NCBI GenBank assembly: GCA_013433145.1
Contig: CM024168.1
Coordinates: 8,440,184-8,504,183, forward strand
Origin: Ascaris suum
Lineage: Eukaryota; Nematoda; Chromadorea; Rhabditida; Ascarididae
Reading direction: 5' to 3'
Length of the DNA: 64,000 nt
Below are positions 12,241 to 26,533 of the stretch, one piece after another. The translations under genes and the position numbers were made by a program. Within the stretch, counting starts at the first letter, position 1. Each line of letters begins with the position of its first letter. The notes beneath the pieces are model-generated. The model worked only from the letters and a program-made list of their open reading frames with translations. It was not told where the DNA came from and ran no database searches.

Positions 12241-15200
12241 TATAGTTCAACAGTTCAACACTCTCAAACAACGTCAAATTCTATGAAGCATTGTACAAAA
12301 TAACGACAAAAGTAGAACAATATAGTGTCGAAATAACGCACAATTTGGCCGGAATATGTTCGCTTCTGTTTACGTTCACAAATGTTTTTGTGGCCGTCAA
12401 AATGGCCTCATGGTTTCGCATTCGATGTTCGCTCATAAGAGTGTGTAATACGGCCTTATAGATGACGGCTTCCTGAGGCTGTTTCTGTCAGCGATTCATG
12501 CATGCTGCTTAGCCCATTTATTTGCAGTGAACAGAAAAACCCTCGATGTCTGCTCAGTGTAAACGCCATTAATACTGTAAACTACCTCTGCGTTACGTAG
12601 GGTTATTCAGTGCTCCAAGTGTTTTACTCCAATAAATTGCTCCGAAGCTTCTTAACTGCCGTTAAAAGTAATGCCTCCCTGTCCCTTTCGACGCTTAGTA
12701 TTTTTATGCGCTGGTACGGATTTCCGCCTAGGCGCACTGTGATGACGACAAGTCCGTGCGTATGTACACACTTCTCGGTTGTTGTGTATCCCGAGGCAGA
12801 ATAGCCACAGGCCACTGCAGTATACTCCTACCTATTACCTTCGGCTTCATTGCAGTTCACCGTCTCCGGAATGACCTATGAAGTTTTAAGGATGAGTATA
12901 ACTGCAGTTCTAATTTGCTCAGCTAACGGTCTCCTAACGAAGAAAAAGTTTTTTGCGTTTAGGTTTTGCAGCTGGACAGTTTCATAGCGCAACACGCATT
13001 TTTATAGATTTTAACTTTCATTTTTCCCTGATGAACTTAAATAAAAAGCGCATGTCGTGCCAAATCGACGACAAACTTTTCAGTTGTTTATTCAGAGTAA
13101 CGATGTTAAAAAACAATACAAAGATGCGAATGCATTTTCCCAATTTCCCCGCAAGTAGGCACTGATCGTTTGTTATCGAAAATGAATGCGAGAAAGCACT
13201 CCATCACAGTCACCGATAGTTGCTCGATTGTCGACTAATTCGGCAAATTAGTACTACCTGAAAGTTTGTGTTGCATCACATTTATTCTCACTTCAAACGA
13301 CAGCTCGTCGTTTTGTTACACGAACAACGAAAATTTCTTTTTGCAATGCTCCGAGATGAGATCGCTTGTTCGCACAATGGGGTTAATACGATTCAATCGG
13401 CAACCTTCACTGTTCTGCACATCGACCATATTTTACCTCTGCGTTTTAATTTGGTGCGGCAACTGAACCGCTTGAAGTCAACTGAATCTCTGTCTCGACT
13501 AGCAAATTTTTTAAGGCTTCCGATAGGCGATCTTTTAGGTTTTAGGTTGAAAACTGAAAAAAATTGTGCTATTTCAGTGAGCAGAGAGATTCAAACGTAA
13601 GGCTGAAGTGCTATCAGTTGATCGAACCATAAAAGTCATCGAATAATGTTATCCGTTTCTATGTGCTTCATTTGAATATTAAATCATTTAATCATGTGTC
13701 CATGGCAGAGTTTATTTGAGAACATTTTTACTTACAGGAATTTCCTGGAGGGAACCCAGTTAGTCATTAAAAAATGTTTATTATCTGTGAAATGCCTCAA
13801 GTTTTTGAATTATTTTCAGCAAAACCGATTTGCAATTGCAAATTTCACTCAGCGATAATCACATAAAATTGGCATTGAGTTTAATGTGACATTAAATCTA
13901 AAAATACGCCATCGATCAATTCGATTGACAAATGACATTGATCGCAATACACATTATTTTGTTTGCACATTGCAAAATGGAACGTTCGCTCAGCTGTTTT
14001 CGTTGATTATTGAGCACTAAATTTTCCAGTGATAAAGTTAGCGTTAATATTAATGCTGCTACACCGCTTTCATCTTAAGGTGTTCATTATAGGGATATAT
14101 TCTTCACTTTGAACATTGTATATAATTTGCTGATGAATTTAAGGTGGATGCTGTTTAAGTTGTAAAGAATTTAGTGAACCTCTGAATTTTAATCTCTGCC
14201 CTGAAGTATCGAAATCTGAAATGAATCGGGTATAGTTTTGTGCGATGCAATCAACATTCTTTCCTCATCACATCTCAGTGATATTTTACGCCTACTTTTA
14301 ACATTTGCGTAGCATAATGTTGCCATTTTTATAGAGAGAGGTGCGCTTTATACTTTTTTCACATTTGGGGCCCTACAATGGTTCCTTTTTTGTCCTCAAG
14401 AAAAGAAATATGGCAAACTTATTTGTAACTCTCAGTGCGTCATCCTTCGCTATCGAATCTAATTGTTGCCTCAGTATGAACTTTTTGAATCATTTTTTCG
14501 GTCACTTAAAATGCTCCTCTAAGTTCGTTGCATACTGCTAACATTCCCTATGGATCTATGTTTGCGACTGTTTGGCTATGTGGCAAATTCAAAATTGACT
14601 ATTGTGGACGCAGTCCGGGCTCGTCATGGTCACGAATGAGCCCCAGCTGGGTTGATGTGCCTCGGACGTCACGTTAGAGGTACATCAAAGGTAAAAAGCG
14701 AAATACTCTTCGCATTGAAATGGTTGCTTCCTCGATTAGCCTTCAGTACGTAATAAAAGTGTTGTCTTTTCTTCTTCGTCACTGAGTTTTCATCATCTTC
14801 AGTCAAATCAAACATCATAACTAGTAGTGTTTGGCGTAGAACACCCAGTTGTACCGTCTCAACGGAGACCGGTTTTAACGCCATTCCAAAATGTCTTTGA
14901 ATGTTCCTTTTCGTCGCATAAAATCAGAACTTTATTATATAAACATCCGTCTTTGTTCCTCTGAAAGAACCTCCTTCTTTTGAATTCCGTACCCAGCAAA
15001 GTCCTCAATAAACAACGATAGTTTCCGATCTCATTTGCAAGAATGCATGGAGAAATCGTGGCAGAGGTTCACGCCTCAGATATTTGCAAAAGAAGAGCAG
15101 CATGGAGAAAATAGATGCCATGGTTGCGTCCTGTCTCTTTATTCAGAGCTTAGTGCTCGTAAATGTATGTGCCATTCCCATTCTCTATCTCATCATTTCC

Positions 15201-16040
15201 ACATATAGTACATTCATTTAAATTTAAGTGGTGTATTTCCATAGTTTTATTGATGTAAATATCTTTTCGCTCCTCGAATTCAAAGAAATTTCCGACTTGT
15301 TGATTAATGCCGTTGTTTGAATTTGTTGTTTCATTATAAAAAATGCATGAAGGATTCAATGTTTTTTTTTGTGCTTTTGCTTTTCCTTCTATCATTCGAC
15401 TGCTGAAGTAACCGAAAAATTCCTAATCACAATTCTCGTAGCTCCAAAGTATTTGCGCAGCTAAGAAAATGCGAATTCTTGAGCAACTGCATTATATTAT
15501 AATTGGCAATCTCGAATTTCAAACAATTTAAACCTTTCTTTGAGTAATTTCGTATAAATTTCGAAGTTTTGGATTGATTAGATAGGCCGATGCAAACAAA
15601 AACTCAAAACATCGCAAGTCATTTTGTCTTCATGTGACATCTCTCAACTTAAAGTCATTAGCAAGAATTGTCAGTCTTTATGCATAGGATTTATGCAAGA
15701 TCGCTACGTTAATAGTGATACACTTCGCTAAGTAAATAGTTTTTCTGCTGCTGGGCACTTTGTGAGACACCTCAGCCGCCTGCTTACCACCGGTGACTTA
15801 TCCATCTAGTTCTTCACGGAGTATTCTAGAGAGAACCGACCAGTTACACGCTTCTTTTGCTTTTCAGTCTACAGAGTCAACACTAACGAGGGCTACTTAT
15901 TTGCGTGTACCATTGGCAGAAGATGAATCCAGTTCCGTTAGAGGCCAAAGAATAGTTTTTCGAATTTATGAGAATTACAATTTCGCACTAACATTCTAAC
16001 ATCCATAGCCAATGTGCCGGTCTAGGTATGTACTCGCATG

Positions 16041-16172
<132 letters not shown>

Positions 16173-19100
16173 CAACTTCATCGTCTGCTTGAGTAATTGG
16201 CAATTATAGATACTATAAAATTATGATGTGAATTTTATTCTACGTAGAGTGGTGTCGAGAGGCGATTCCTGCTCAGAGATAAGCAGAGGATCGATATCGA
16301 CGCAGAAATGATTATTAGGCGCTTTCCCGATGTTTTCATGCGTTTGCTCGCCCTTGAAGGGCTGCAAAGCAAAACACGAACCATCCCACTCTCTCTGTCG
16401 TGTTTTTCTCCTTGGTCACTAGGAAGTTTGCAACGCAGAAATCACTAAATTGTTATAACCGATCCATCCGAAATGCATATCCACTTGCTTAAGAGATGTA
16501 GAGCATCAATCAGTAATGATTCGTTTTATGCATTATTGCGTTTGGTCTAAGCCGTAAATATTTGCGTCATATTTCGTAAGCTTGAAGAATCAAAGAGGTT
16601 TTGTTGATAGTTGGTATTATTGGTCAAACTCTCGGTTACTCGTTGAGTGGAAGCTTTTGTCGTTCGTTTTTTCGCCCTAGAATGACTTTGAGGTTCAAAT
16701 TTTAAGCTCTATCAGAAGGCCATTGAGCCACATCCTTAGGCCTCATTTATCATAGTTGCTCGAAATACTACTAGATGAGAAATGACGTTTGTGCAGCGAC
16801 AGTAATGAGAGCGATAAATTTCGTTTCTTAGCGCAGAATTTTTATTCCTAACGTACGAAAATTTCAACAATTTTGTGGTGATTGCTTGTAAAGGGAAAAA
16901 GAAATCCTCATACCGCTTGAACGCGAAGAACCGTGTCAACCGGAAATGAACTTTCCTAATCAGAACTCAAGCAGTTACTCCATTCACTTACCACTAAGAT
17001 TGATTCATGAATGACCTACTTATTTGTGCTTGTTGACTCTTATTTCATAACAGACATTCCGTAGTGAAAGTGAAGAAATGCATTTTCAAAGGAATACAAC
17101 AAGGTCGCTCGCACTTTGATTATTGCACCACCTGAAACCGTATGTCTTCTACATTTATAGGCAGTCTAATAAAATCAGAAGTTTGCGTTTAACATGCGTT
17201 AGCTTCTTTTTTCATTACGCTGTCCAACACCGTATTGCTCAATGCGATGCGAAAGACATTTATCGACTCGTTTTGAATCCCCTCAAGCTTGATAGAATTC
17301 TATCATAGCCCTTTTGATGCATCATATGGTGTTGCTTTTGTGATTCGCCTACTATATTACGTCATTTAGAGAAAAACGTAGAATAGTTTGAAATATTGCA
17401 GCGGAAGTATAGAATATTATAAAATAGTCTGAATATTTCCTGAAGTTATGGAATAGCACAGAATAGCTTTTGCGCTTGGAAGTGACAACCTGAAAGTTGA
17501 AATTCCCTTCGAAATCATTCCGTTAGTTTGAACTACTCTCTCATTTCCGACTGCTTTTTAATTCATTTCCATTTGTCAGCAAACTGGCAGAATAATGTAC
17601 GTCCTCAAATTTCAAATGTGACTTCCAGCTACGGATTCTACGAAACTTTGAAGCGCAATGTGCTTAAAGAAAGAGGCACTCCAACAAAATCCTCCTCGCT
17701 ATCATCGGCAAGAAGGAGGGAAAGTGATAGACGGATCGTGTATCGTTGTAAAGGATGTTAAGTTGATTGCACCGATACAGTTCCCTGAATGTGCAGAAGG
17801 AACACTGCAGACGATCTGTTATCGATGTTAAACAGTGAGAAAAAGAGGGGAGGGGATGCAAAGAGAAATTGTTTTATAAGAGCAGAATGCGATAAAGAAA
17901 GAGGCAATCTGCAAGATGCGCAATCACCGGATAAACTAGCTCTGTGGTGTTTGCCATGTTGTTGAAATTCGGCAGTGTTTCGGTTTACTTACGTAGGCAA
18001 AGCTTTAAAGGCGTTAGTGAGTATAAGCTATCGAGAGCATGGATGTCCCCTCGACGATTTCATTTGTTCTATGCATGAACGATTTTCTTTGCAGTGGTAG
18101 ATATAGTTGCACGACAATTTTATTCACTGAATTTGACATATTTGAAATCGAATTTATTACACTTTACAAGTATCTGAATGAACTATATCCTCTCATCGTC
18201 ATACTTTTGCATGTATTTGTGCGCGCTGTAGGATAAATTGAGCTAGTGAGCAACAAATGCTGTAACAAGGAAATAGATTTACATCATGCCTCAATTACTA
18301 TGGTTCAGCAACAAAGTTTAACTTACCAGTGCAATGGATAATTGATATGAAATAAAGGAGGGGCATATTTAACAACTCCAACAATTGAACCTTTGTCAAG
18401 TAGTCGCATTACAGCGAAAAAGCAGGACAATTAGATGCGCTGCGACTAAGATGTTCATTATACAGTGGGAATAGAATCACACGTGAGCGACTGTTTACTG
18501 TGATGCTCTAATGGTGGAGTACTTTATGATAGTATTGAAGATTCGTCATTACAGGCATTCCTCCTACGGCCTATCTTAAGTTCATGTAGCTGTAGCCAGC
18601 AACTGCTTCAACTATACCTGCGTTTCTGCGACCACTGTGCATGCCCCAGTGTATAGACACATTAAATTGTGCCGCAGCGTGGAGACTTTTTTCAATAAAC
18701 TCATGTTGGTGAAGCACTGTGTTTAACAGCCATTCGAAGTCTTACAACCAATCACAAAAGTTCACGTTCAACAGTCGATCAGGTAGTACTACGCAGCTGT
18801 TCAGGCTGAAGAAATGAATTTTTTGTTAATTTCTATAAACTTTGGTTAAGGTTTAATTACAATATAGCATATTGTTTTATTTTTTGTTTGTGGCTCAGTT
18901 ATAATCGTGCTGATCAGCGTAGTTGCAGCAATGCGTATAATGCATAAATGTTGAGATGCGAAATTCATGTAACGAACTAATGACCGCAAAATGTATAAGG
19001 GGGACGCATCTCTTAGCTTTTGAAAATTGGGGACTTTTTTTTAATTTAAAGCTTTTTTCTTTTATTCATATGTTCATAAGTTCGAGTCTTTGAAATTTCA

Positions 19101-20384
19101 GCGCCTAGGATTGCGGTGACATTTCACTTAGAAGCATCCAAAATTTACCTAGAGTTTGTCAAGTCTAGGTAAATTTGAAAATCGTCATTGAAACCGATTA
19201 ATCAACCATTGCGTATTACATTTACGCTTCCAATAAATAATAAATTTTGCATCCAAAGACAAAGTTTTCGGGAAATACCTTTACGATTACTTGTTTAGTT
19301 TGTTTACGATAGTTCAAAACCATGTGAGCACTGACTTTTGTTCTATTCGAAGAGGACACGTTTGCTGAAATACATTTCTAGTTTTTCTCCACAGAATTCA
19401 TGTATAGCAGTAGCAGCTAGCTTTGCACATCGTTTTTCTGCCCTTTCACAAACATCTGCGGAAGCTTATTATTGTATCGTTGCATCCATCAGTACAATAT
19501 GCCCGATGGACCATAATTTCAACCGGCAAACCACCCACAAAGGCAATGGCAACGAAATTGCCATCTCAGTGGATAAACAATGAGATATGACCCATAGATT
19601 AGCGATGCAATTTACTTGCTCGAGAGATTGTGACTTCCGCATATGTGGCCACTTGGTGTAGTAGGTGGAAATAAAAAAGTTTATGCTATAGAAGCAAACC
19701 TGAAACTCCTTTCCACTTATTTTCTTCCGGATTTCCTTGTGTTAGGAAACTGAGCATGTGTTAGCATCGTAAATCATTCTTATCTAAACTCCGAACTTGT
19801 ATTTTGAGCGTCAACACAGCGACAGAAACTGTACATTTTTTCCGTCTGCATCTCCTAGAGCAAGTTAGAAAAAGATAAAAAAGCTTGTGAGAATGTCTTT
19901 CTCAATGACCCTCATCCAGGCAACCGGCATCATAAATCATAGAACACGTGCAGTAATGCATTTACAAATTTATACAAGCTGGCTACTCATTTAAATTTCA
20001 ACAGAAGTTCAATTTTCCTTCCGTTCAAAACGAATCCGACCTCTGTATATATGAGGCGTGAATTGCTTGCTTGCGTATCCTTGCAAGATTTCATTATCAG
20101 CAGTTTAGAAGTTGGTGAATGGGTTAACACGTGTGTTATTAGAGGGCTCTGCACTGCGTTATAACTTGTATCCATCGAGTTTCTTTTAATTTGTTGCTTT
20201 GCAGGTCGCAATTGCAACACTCACAGACAAACATAATAAACACATGCATATATTCATAGCACGTTTTGCAAGTGCAAATATGCAAATGCATTTAAACACG
20301 GATTTTGCAGGCACTCAATCTTATTCGGAACTATCTTATGATGTGGTTTTGCAGATTTGTTTGTCAAAGCGCACTTTGGCCGAG

Positions 20385-20512
<128 letters not shown>

Positions 20513-23500
20513 CTTCAACTGTCGAACTATTGAATCAAGTATTGTGTAATTAGTGGATATAACTTACACTGTGGTCCAAGCTTTTTACACCTTAATTGGT
20601 ATCGGTCCATCAGCCTCGAAAGAATTTAGAGACATTTCAACTTGAAAGAAGGTGAAAATGTATTCTGCATCGTTTCGGACATGAATGCATCATTTATGCG
20701 CATTTCTTATTTGTCGACTTTGGGAAATTAGCATGCGTCCCCCACCTTTGGAAATTAGTTGTGGGAATGGAGTGGAAGGTGAATGAAATGTAAAGCTTAT
20801 TTGCTCCAATTTTACTGGCACGTTCTTTCTCCGGCTTATTTGATGTTATCAGCTGTTCTTAAGTAGATTTGAAGTCGACTAGGGCGATTGTCTGGACAGC
20901 AAAAAGCTGCATCACACGGGCCTTGCTGATGTGCCTGTGCCAATGTCTTCGTTATTTTTCAAAGACTGTATGATGAATCGGAAATGTGTTCTTTGTAAAC
21001 TGGCAGATTCTGAAGAATGAGAAATAGTCACGTATGAGCAATTCAAAGTTGAACAACATCATCATTTGGAAATCTCACATGTCAAACTTTCTCAATGAAA
21101 CCCTCAGTGAATATTGAAACCTAATAAAGAAGTCGCATTTCCTTTAACTCTATGCGCACTGCTTCGATGTTCTGATGTAAAATGATTTCAGCCCTAAAGT
21201 CCAAGAAGAACTACGCACCTAGTTAATAAATGCAAAGTGCACAATATTTTGTACGTAATGTGAGATGAAGGCAATTGCGCAAATGTGCAGAGTGAAAGAC
21301 GTTTCCGTAGACACAACGCTCTGTTCAGGCCATGAAAGTTGCAAGCATTAAGAACCACTGTTATACTTCCAAACTAACATATCACAGGTGTAAAGAAATT
21401 CATCTGCTTCTGGTTTTGAGTCTTCTCAAGCTATAGAGGTCTCCTGAATGGGAGTTTATCAAACCATACTCGTACTTCACCTCGAATTACAAGGAACAGG
21501 AAGAGAACAAAAATGAACGTAAAATGCTCCATGCTTGTCAAGGTTTGTCACTGGGTAACGTTGAGCTTATCCTGGAGGAGAAAATTACAACTGGGCAGTT
21601 TGCATCAGGCGAAATGAGCTTAATTTACACGTGAGACGGGCAGTTACCGCGATTTCACGGTACTACACTAAACATTATTGTATGTTGTTTCGAAATCACC
21701 GTTAAATCTCAGGCAGTTCAGGAAACATAACAGGTGTTTCAAAAAGTTGATCCAGCTGTTTGATAGTCGTGTTGCGAACAGCTACGTTACCTGTCAATGT
21801 ACTTTGATCCGCAAAATCTACTTTGGGAGTTTTAAACTTAAAACACATAGCCATCAAGGAGTCATCAGGCTTTCGATTCGATTCAACATTTCAAGCATCG
21901 GCTCTAACGATTTCATTCGAGTTTTCCTGCTCAACGCCCAACTTCCTCAAGCACCTGCCAAACTAGAGCCCTTTTCCTTCCTACTCTCATTCCAACTAGT
22001 GCTTCGCTAGCTCCCATCATAGAACTCTCGAGTTCAGCGTCTAAGCTCGAGACTCATTTAACTCTGTCACCACACCGGACAACAACGAACACTCGTCGCC
22101 GTGCACAGTGAGCGACAACCGGCGCGCTTAAATACACATTCGATAAGCATGCCTTATAGTAGCAATGGGTATGCGATCCGGAAGGGATGGGATACATTGG
22201 CGAAGTGAGCTGCTGGTGAGCGCACCGAATATACAATTAACAGCGTTTCCGTTGAACAGAGAAGAAATGAGATGCTTGTGTTTGAGATAAAAAAAGACAA
22301 AAAATGGCGCCGATTTGTCCTTCACGCATAATCGTGTTGCAGAGAAGAGCGTCAGTGATGTCACACAGTGCTCCTAAGCATGTTCGCTTTTTGTCGTGAT
22401 AATGGCTCAGCGAGTGTGTAGCGATAACTAGGGGTGCTGCATCTCACGATGGTTGAATTTCCTACAACAAAATCAAGGGATTCCGATTACCTCACTCAGG
22501 CAGGAAAAAAAATGGAACGTCCGACCATTCCTTGATACTCGACCGCCATAGATCGACGAGTACATGCTCGAGCAGTAGTGGTCGATGAGATTCGATAAGC
22601 AATTCTCTCAATTTAAGGAAAGAAAATAAAAACTAAAAACTCTTTTTCTGCCCTGTAGTTTCAGCTTGACAGCTACTGTAATCAAGGATACGAAACTTGA
22701 TGAGTGCGTGCAATGTGAGAAAAACATATTTTAAGAGCATCACTCAGCGGGCATCTTGGGATCACCATAAAACTTAGGGGTGATGGTATTCTGTGCTTCC
22801 AAGCTTACATTAGCTCTCACATCAGAAAAACAAAAAAAAAAACTCGCCGTTGGCTATCATCTCTTGACAGAATGCCGAGGCAAGAACCTTAGCAACGTTT
22901 AAGGATTTTTTTTTGTAGAGGATTTCTTCCAACGTCCTTTCGGAGGCAAATTAACAACCAAGCAAAAAGTTTTGTTTCGTAGTTTATGTGAGGACAATCT
23001 TGCACTCTTGTAAGTACAAAGAAGTGGCATCAGTGCGCACGTCATAATGGTCTTCTAAGTCTTTCAAATTAAACTTTCAACCGCTAACGGAGTTTATAAC
23101 AGTTGAATAGCGGTATCAAAAATTTCTCTTCTCCGCAACGAATCCACTTCCAATTTCCTCCTCAAGAAATGCTTCATTTGCGATGGTTTGTGGCAGTGAT
23201 TAGGCGAAAGATAATATGAGTGAATTATTCAGCATGTTTCACCTTTAATAGACAACTCGTGGAACTTGTCTTGTGCATTTTCAATCGTTTTTTAAAGTAA
23301 CTGCTGTGAGACTAACCGAATGTGCTGAATTATCAAAAAGCATATTGCGATATCATCGCTGCATTATTTTTCCATTTCAATTAAAACGTCCATGTTGATG
23401 TTTAAACCTATATTACTAATACAGCACACTGTTTTCTTGAATGATGAGTCATTCGGTGACATTTTACCAAATATAAAGCAGCAAAAAAGTTCATTTTGAT

Positions 23501-26500
23501 CAAAAAAATCCCACCAAATGCGAACAGTCACAATGAGCGTTGAAAGTTTTTGTTAGCCGTTTGTTAAGCGCACCCACATGATTTTATAATTTTTGCACAC
23601 GTTTCTGAGTCATACAATACCGGCAAGGCATTCTTATAGCCTGCTCTCCTTCCTATTCATCACTTTGTTGTGCAGTTATTTTGCATTGCTGACGAAACGA
23701 TTTTAGCCATGCATCTGCTCGCATCGTTATGAAGATATTATTCTGATTCATCGTTGGCCATACTTCGAAATTATGGCACTTAGAGCAATCTTAATTTTCG
23801 AATATCACAACACGGGCGTTTCTTTTCTTCGGCCTTGTGTAAGCCTGTTTGGCTTGTGACAACACCGGCAAAGGCATTTATTTCATAATGGCAGTGATGG
23901 CCACTAAATTTTTCGTTTTTGTTCAGATAGTACTACGAAACATTTTCATTATTCTCTACAGGTCTCCAATGCATTATTACTCATGTTGAATTACTCATGA
24001 TAGTCTAAAATGGTGTTTCATTGTCTAGCTTGTCATATCCCGCAGAAAATTTGATAACTGATAACAGGTACTCACTAATGACAACCGGTACTCATTACTG
24101 AATCCGACATTTCAAATACGTGTCAATTAAATGATTTAGTTTCTTGTTGATGTTTGCAGGAGGAATGATCTAAAGTGGAGAAATGCATCAAAGCTACTAG
24201 CCATAATGACCTAAGATACATCTTTGCACAGCGCTCACCTCACCAATCACATTCACGGGCTGTCACTAAGCAGTGAAATGTGCGCAGTATTGCTTCTTAA
24301 ATCATAGTACGCCCATAAAACGCTCGCAAAAGCTTATTTTATCGATGACTCAGTCGGTGCAAAATGATGATCTAACCGACGTAAATCGCTAGCAAAATTG
24401 GTTTCACGCTTAAACATCTATCTATCGCTCATTCCAAAATTGGTGGGTCAACGGCAAAGCGCGATGATGTGTCGTAGGCAGAGATGTGCTGTCGAAGGTG
24501 GGGGATATTATGCTTACCAAGTCCCATAATCCTTTATAGTCCAAGTGGCCTTCGTGCTGAAGTTACCTTAAAGAAAAAACACATAAATAAACACATGCAC
24601 GGACACGACTACGGAATATTGAGCTTTCACAGAATCCTTCGCAAATGATAATCTGTCTTTAGCAATTAAGCTTATTCATCGTCCGAGTGATAAACGCGAT
24701 GCAAATAATTTAATATGCGATCGACCCGAAGTTGAAACGTTGTTTTTTCCTGCTCAACATTTTTCAGCGTTCAAGAGGTGCATAGACGACAAGTGTAACT
24801 CGAATGGTTGGGTTGCCTCGTTGTCAGTTTTCTCTTGATCCGCAGTGGAGTCACGTTTCCACGAGGGCATAACACTTAAAAAGCTATTTTTTGGCAGTCC
24901 AAAACATATGTGGTTACTCCAAATTGCGCACTAAAGTTCATTAGGGTTGTGGAGATTTCGAAGCAATATGTACTTTATTAAAACTTTTGTCGTTTTTTTG
25001 AAAATACCCAAAATCTTCGGCATTCGACGAACATAGCTCTATTATGTGAGATTCAAAAAAATACAGTGAAATGGAAAAGAATTCTCAAATGATTGCTGGG
25101 CTTGCGGTACATCACAGCTCTAACAAAGGGCCCGAATACCACTCATTTATTATCACTTACTCTTTTTCCAGAACATTTTTCTTTTAGTTTTTCAACACTT
25201 ATGATAGTTCCTAAATCTGAAACAGTTGTTCATAGAGAAGAATTTGCATTTACTCAGAACCTACCTCCTAAATCCTTTTTGAGCATCTGGCATGCTTTCG
25301 TCATGTATGTCCGTCATGTATGTCAACCTGTAGCATTCAACAACGTTCAAATACCAGCAACGTTTCTCATACATTTTACAGAATCTCTGCCGACTTTTTC
25401 TCATACTATATTTGGTGGAAATGTGGATTTTCTGCTTCAATTGTTAACACTAAACAATATTAACTTTTAGAGGTCCAGACTGTTCGCGAATTGCTTTCTT
25501 AAGCATATCAGAGTTTCACGATCGTTTGACCCGCATTATTCCACGGTCGTTCTAAAACAGTATTCAAAAAATGATTTCAGGTTTTCTTAGAGTTGTGTGG
25601 ATTACACAAACACCTCTCCTCAATACTGATGCACATTCGTTAGAAATCAATGCGTCTAAAAGATTCTGCAACTTCTTCGCATTTCATTTTCCCACTGCTC
25701 TCGTTCAAAATTCTTTTCTGAATTTTTGAAGGCGTTCTCCTGAAAATCAATTCGTGTGCAATCGTCTTTCGTTCGACAAATTGCTGAGGGCGGTGGTTTA
25801 TTAGAAATTGCACTTTCTTGTAGCACACGACTAATGAACTCAGCGTAGCCTAAAAATGTGTTGCAGTGGATGAAATTTCAATGTACAGTGGAGTGAAATT
25901 TATGGCTCATATGTCCGTATTTTCGCCTTTTAGTTTGTGGTGGTCCTTTCTTTTCGTTGTATTCAACTTCATATATGGCTACAAAGCAGGCGCGTTGAAT
26001 TTGCTTCTACAGAATCAGTTTATTAAAGCAATTGGCAGTCGAGTTTATATCAACGAACATACGTTTTAATAAATATTACTGGTCACCAAAAATATCTCCC
26101 CTCCAATCGATGGAAGGAAATGGGTAACTGATATGATACGCCTCCAGACATGGTTTCAGATATGAATTTTGATTAGTGTTGCAGTTTCAAATACATGAAA
26201 AATGGGTAATCTCTATGCTGATATTGATGTACCAAACGATATTTCGGTTGCTTATCAGTGGTAGACTGATAACTTTGGAGTATTATGCATTTAAGGCAGC
26301 GCTCATGAGCGTGATCAACAAAGGTAATAAACGCTTCGTGTTGGATGACAACGCTTTATTGTTGTGGGACCTGTGCACGCCGTCGCTTTGTTTCTTCGCA
26401 CATCGACCAAACTTTTAGCACAATAGGGATCCAGCATCAGGATCAGTCCGACCAGGCCTTTCTGATTCGTCCACGTGCCGTCTTAACCACCCTGGTGGAT

Positions 26501-26533
26501 CATGATATTATTTCTGAGTGATCTGAGCGTTTT

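Noticed and set aside
13268..13600. 110-codon plus-strand open frame
   Set aside because: No domain recognised and no supporting splice sites or neighbours; length is within chance for several tens of kilobases in six frames.
18850..18861. Match to the first 11-12 bases of the nematode SL1 leader (ggtttaattac)
   Set aside because: Similarity stops after about 11 bases and no donor or Sm site follows, so it is not an SL RNA gene.
25093..25470. 125-codon plus-strand open frame
   Set aside because: Phe/Leu/Thr-rich composition typical of AT-rich noncoding DNA, no ATG at its start and no family resemblance.
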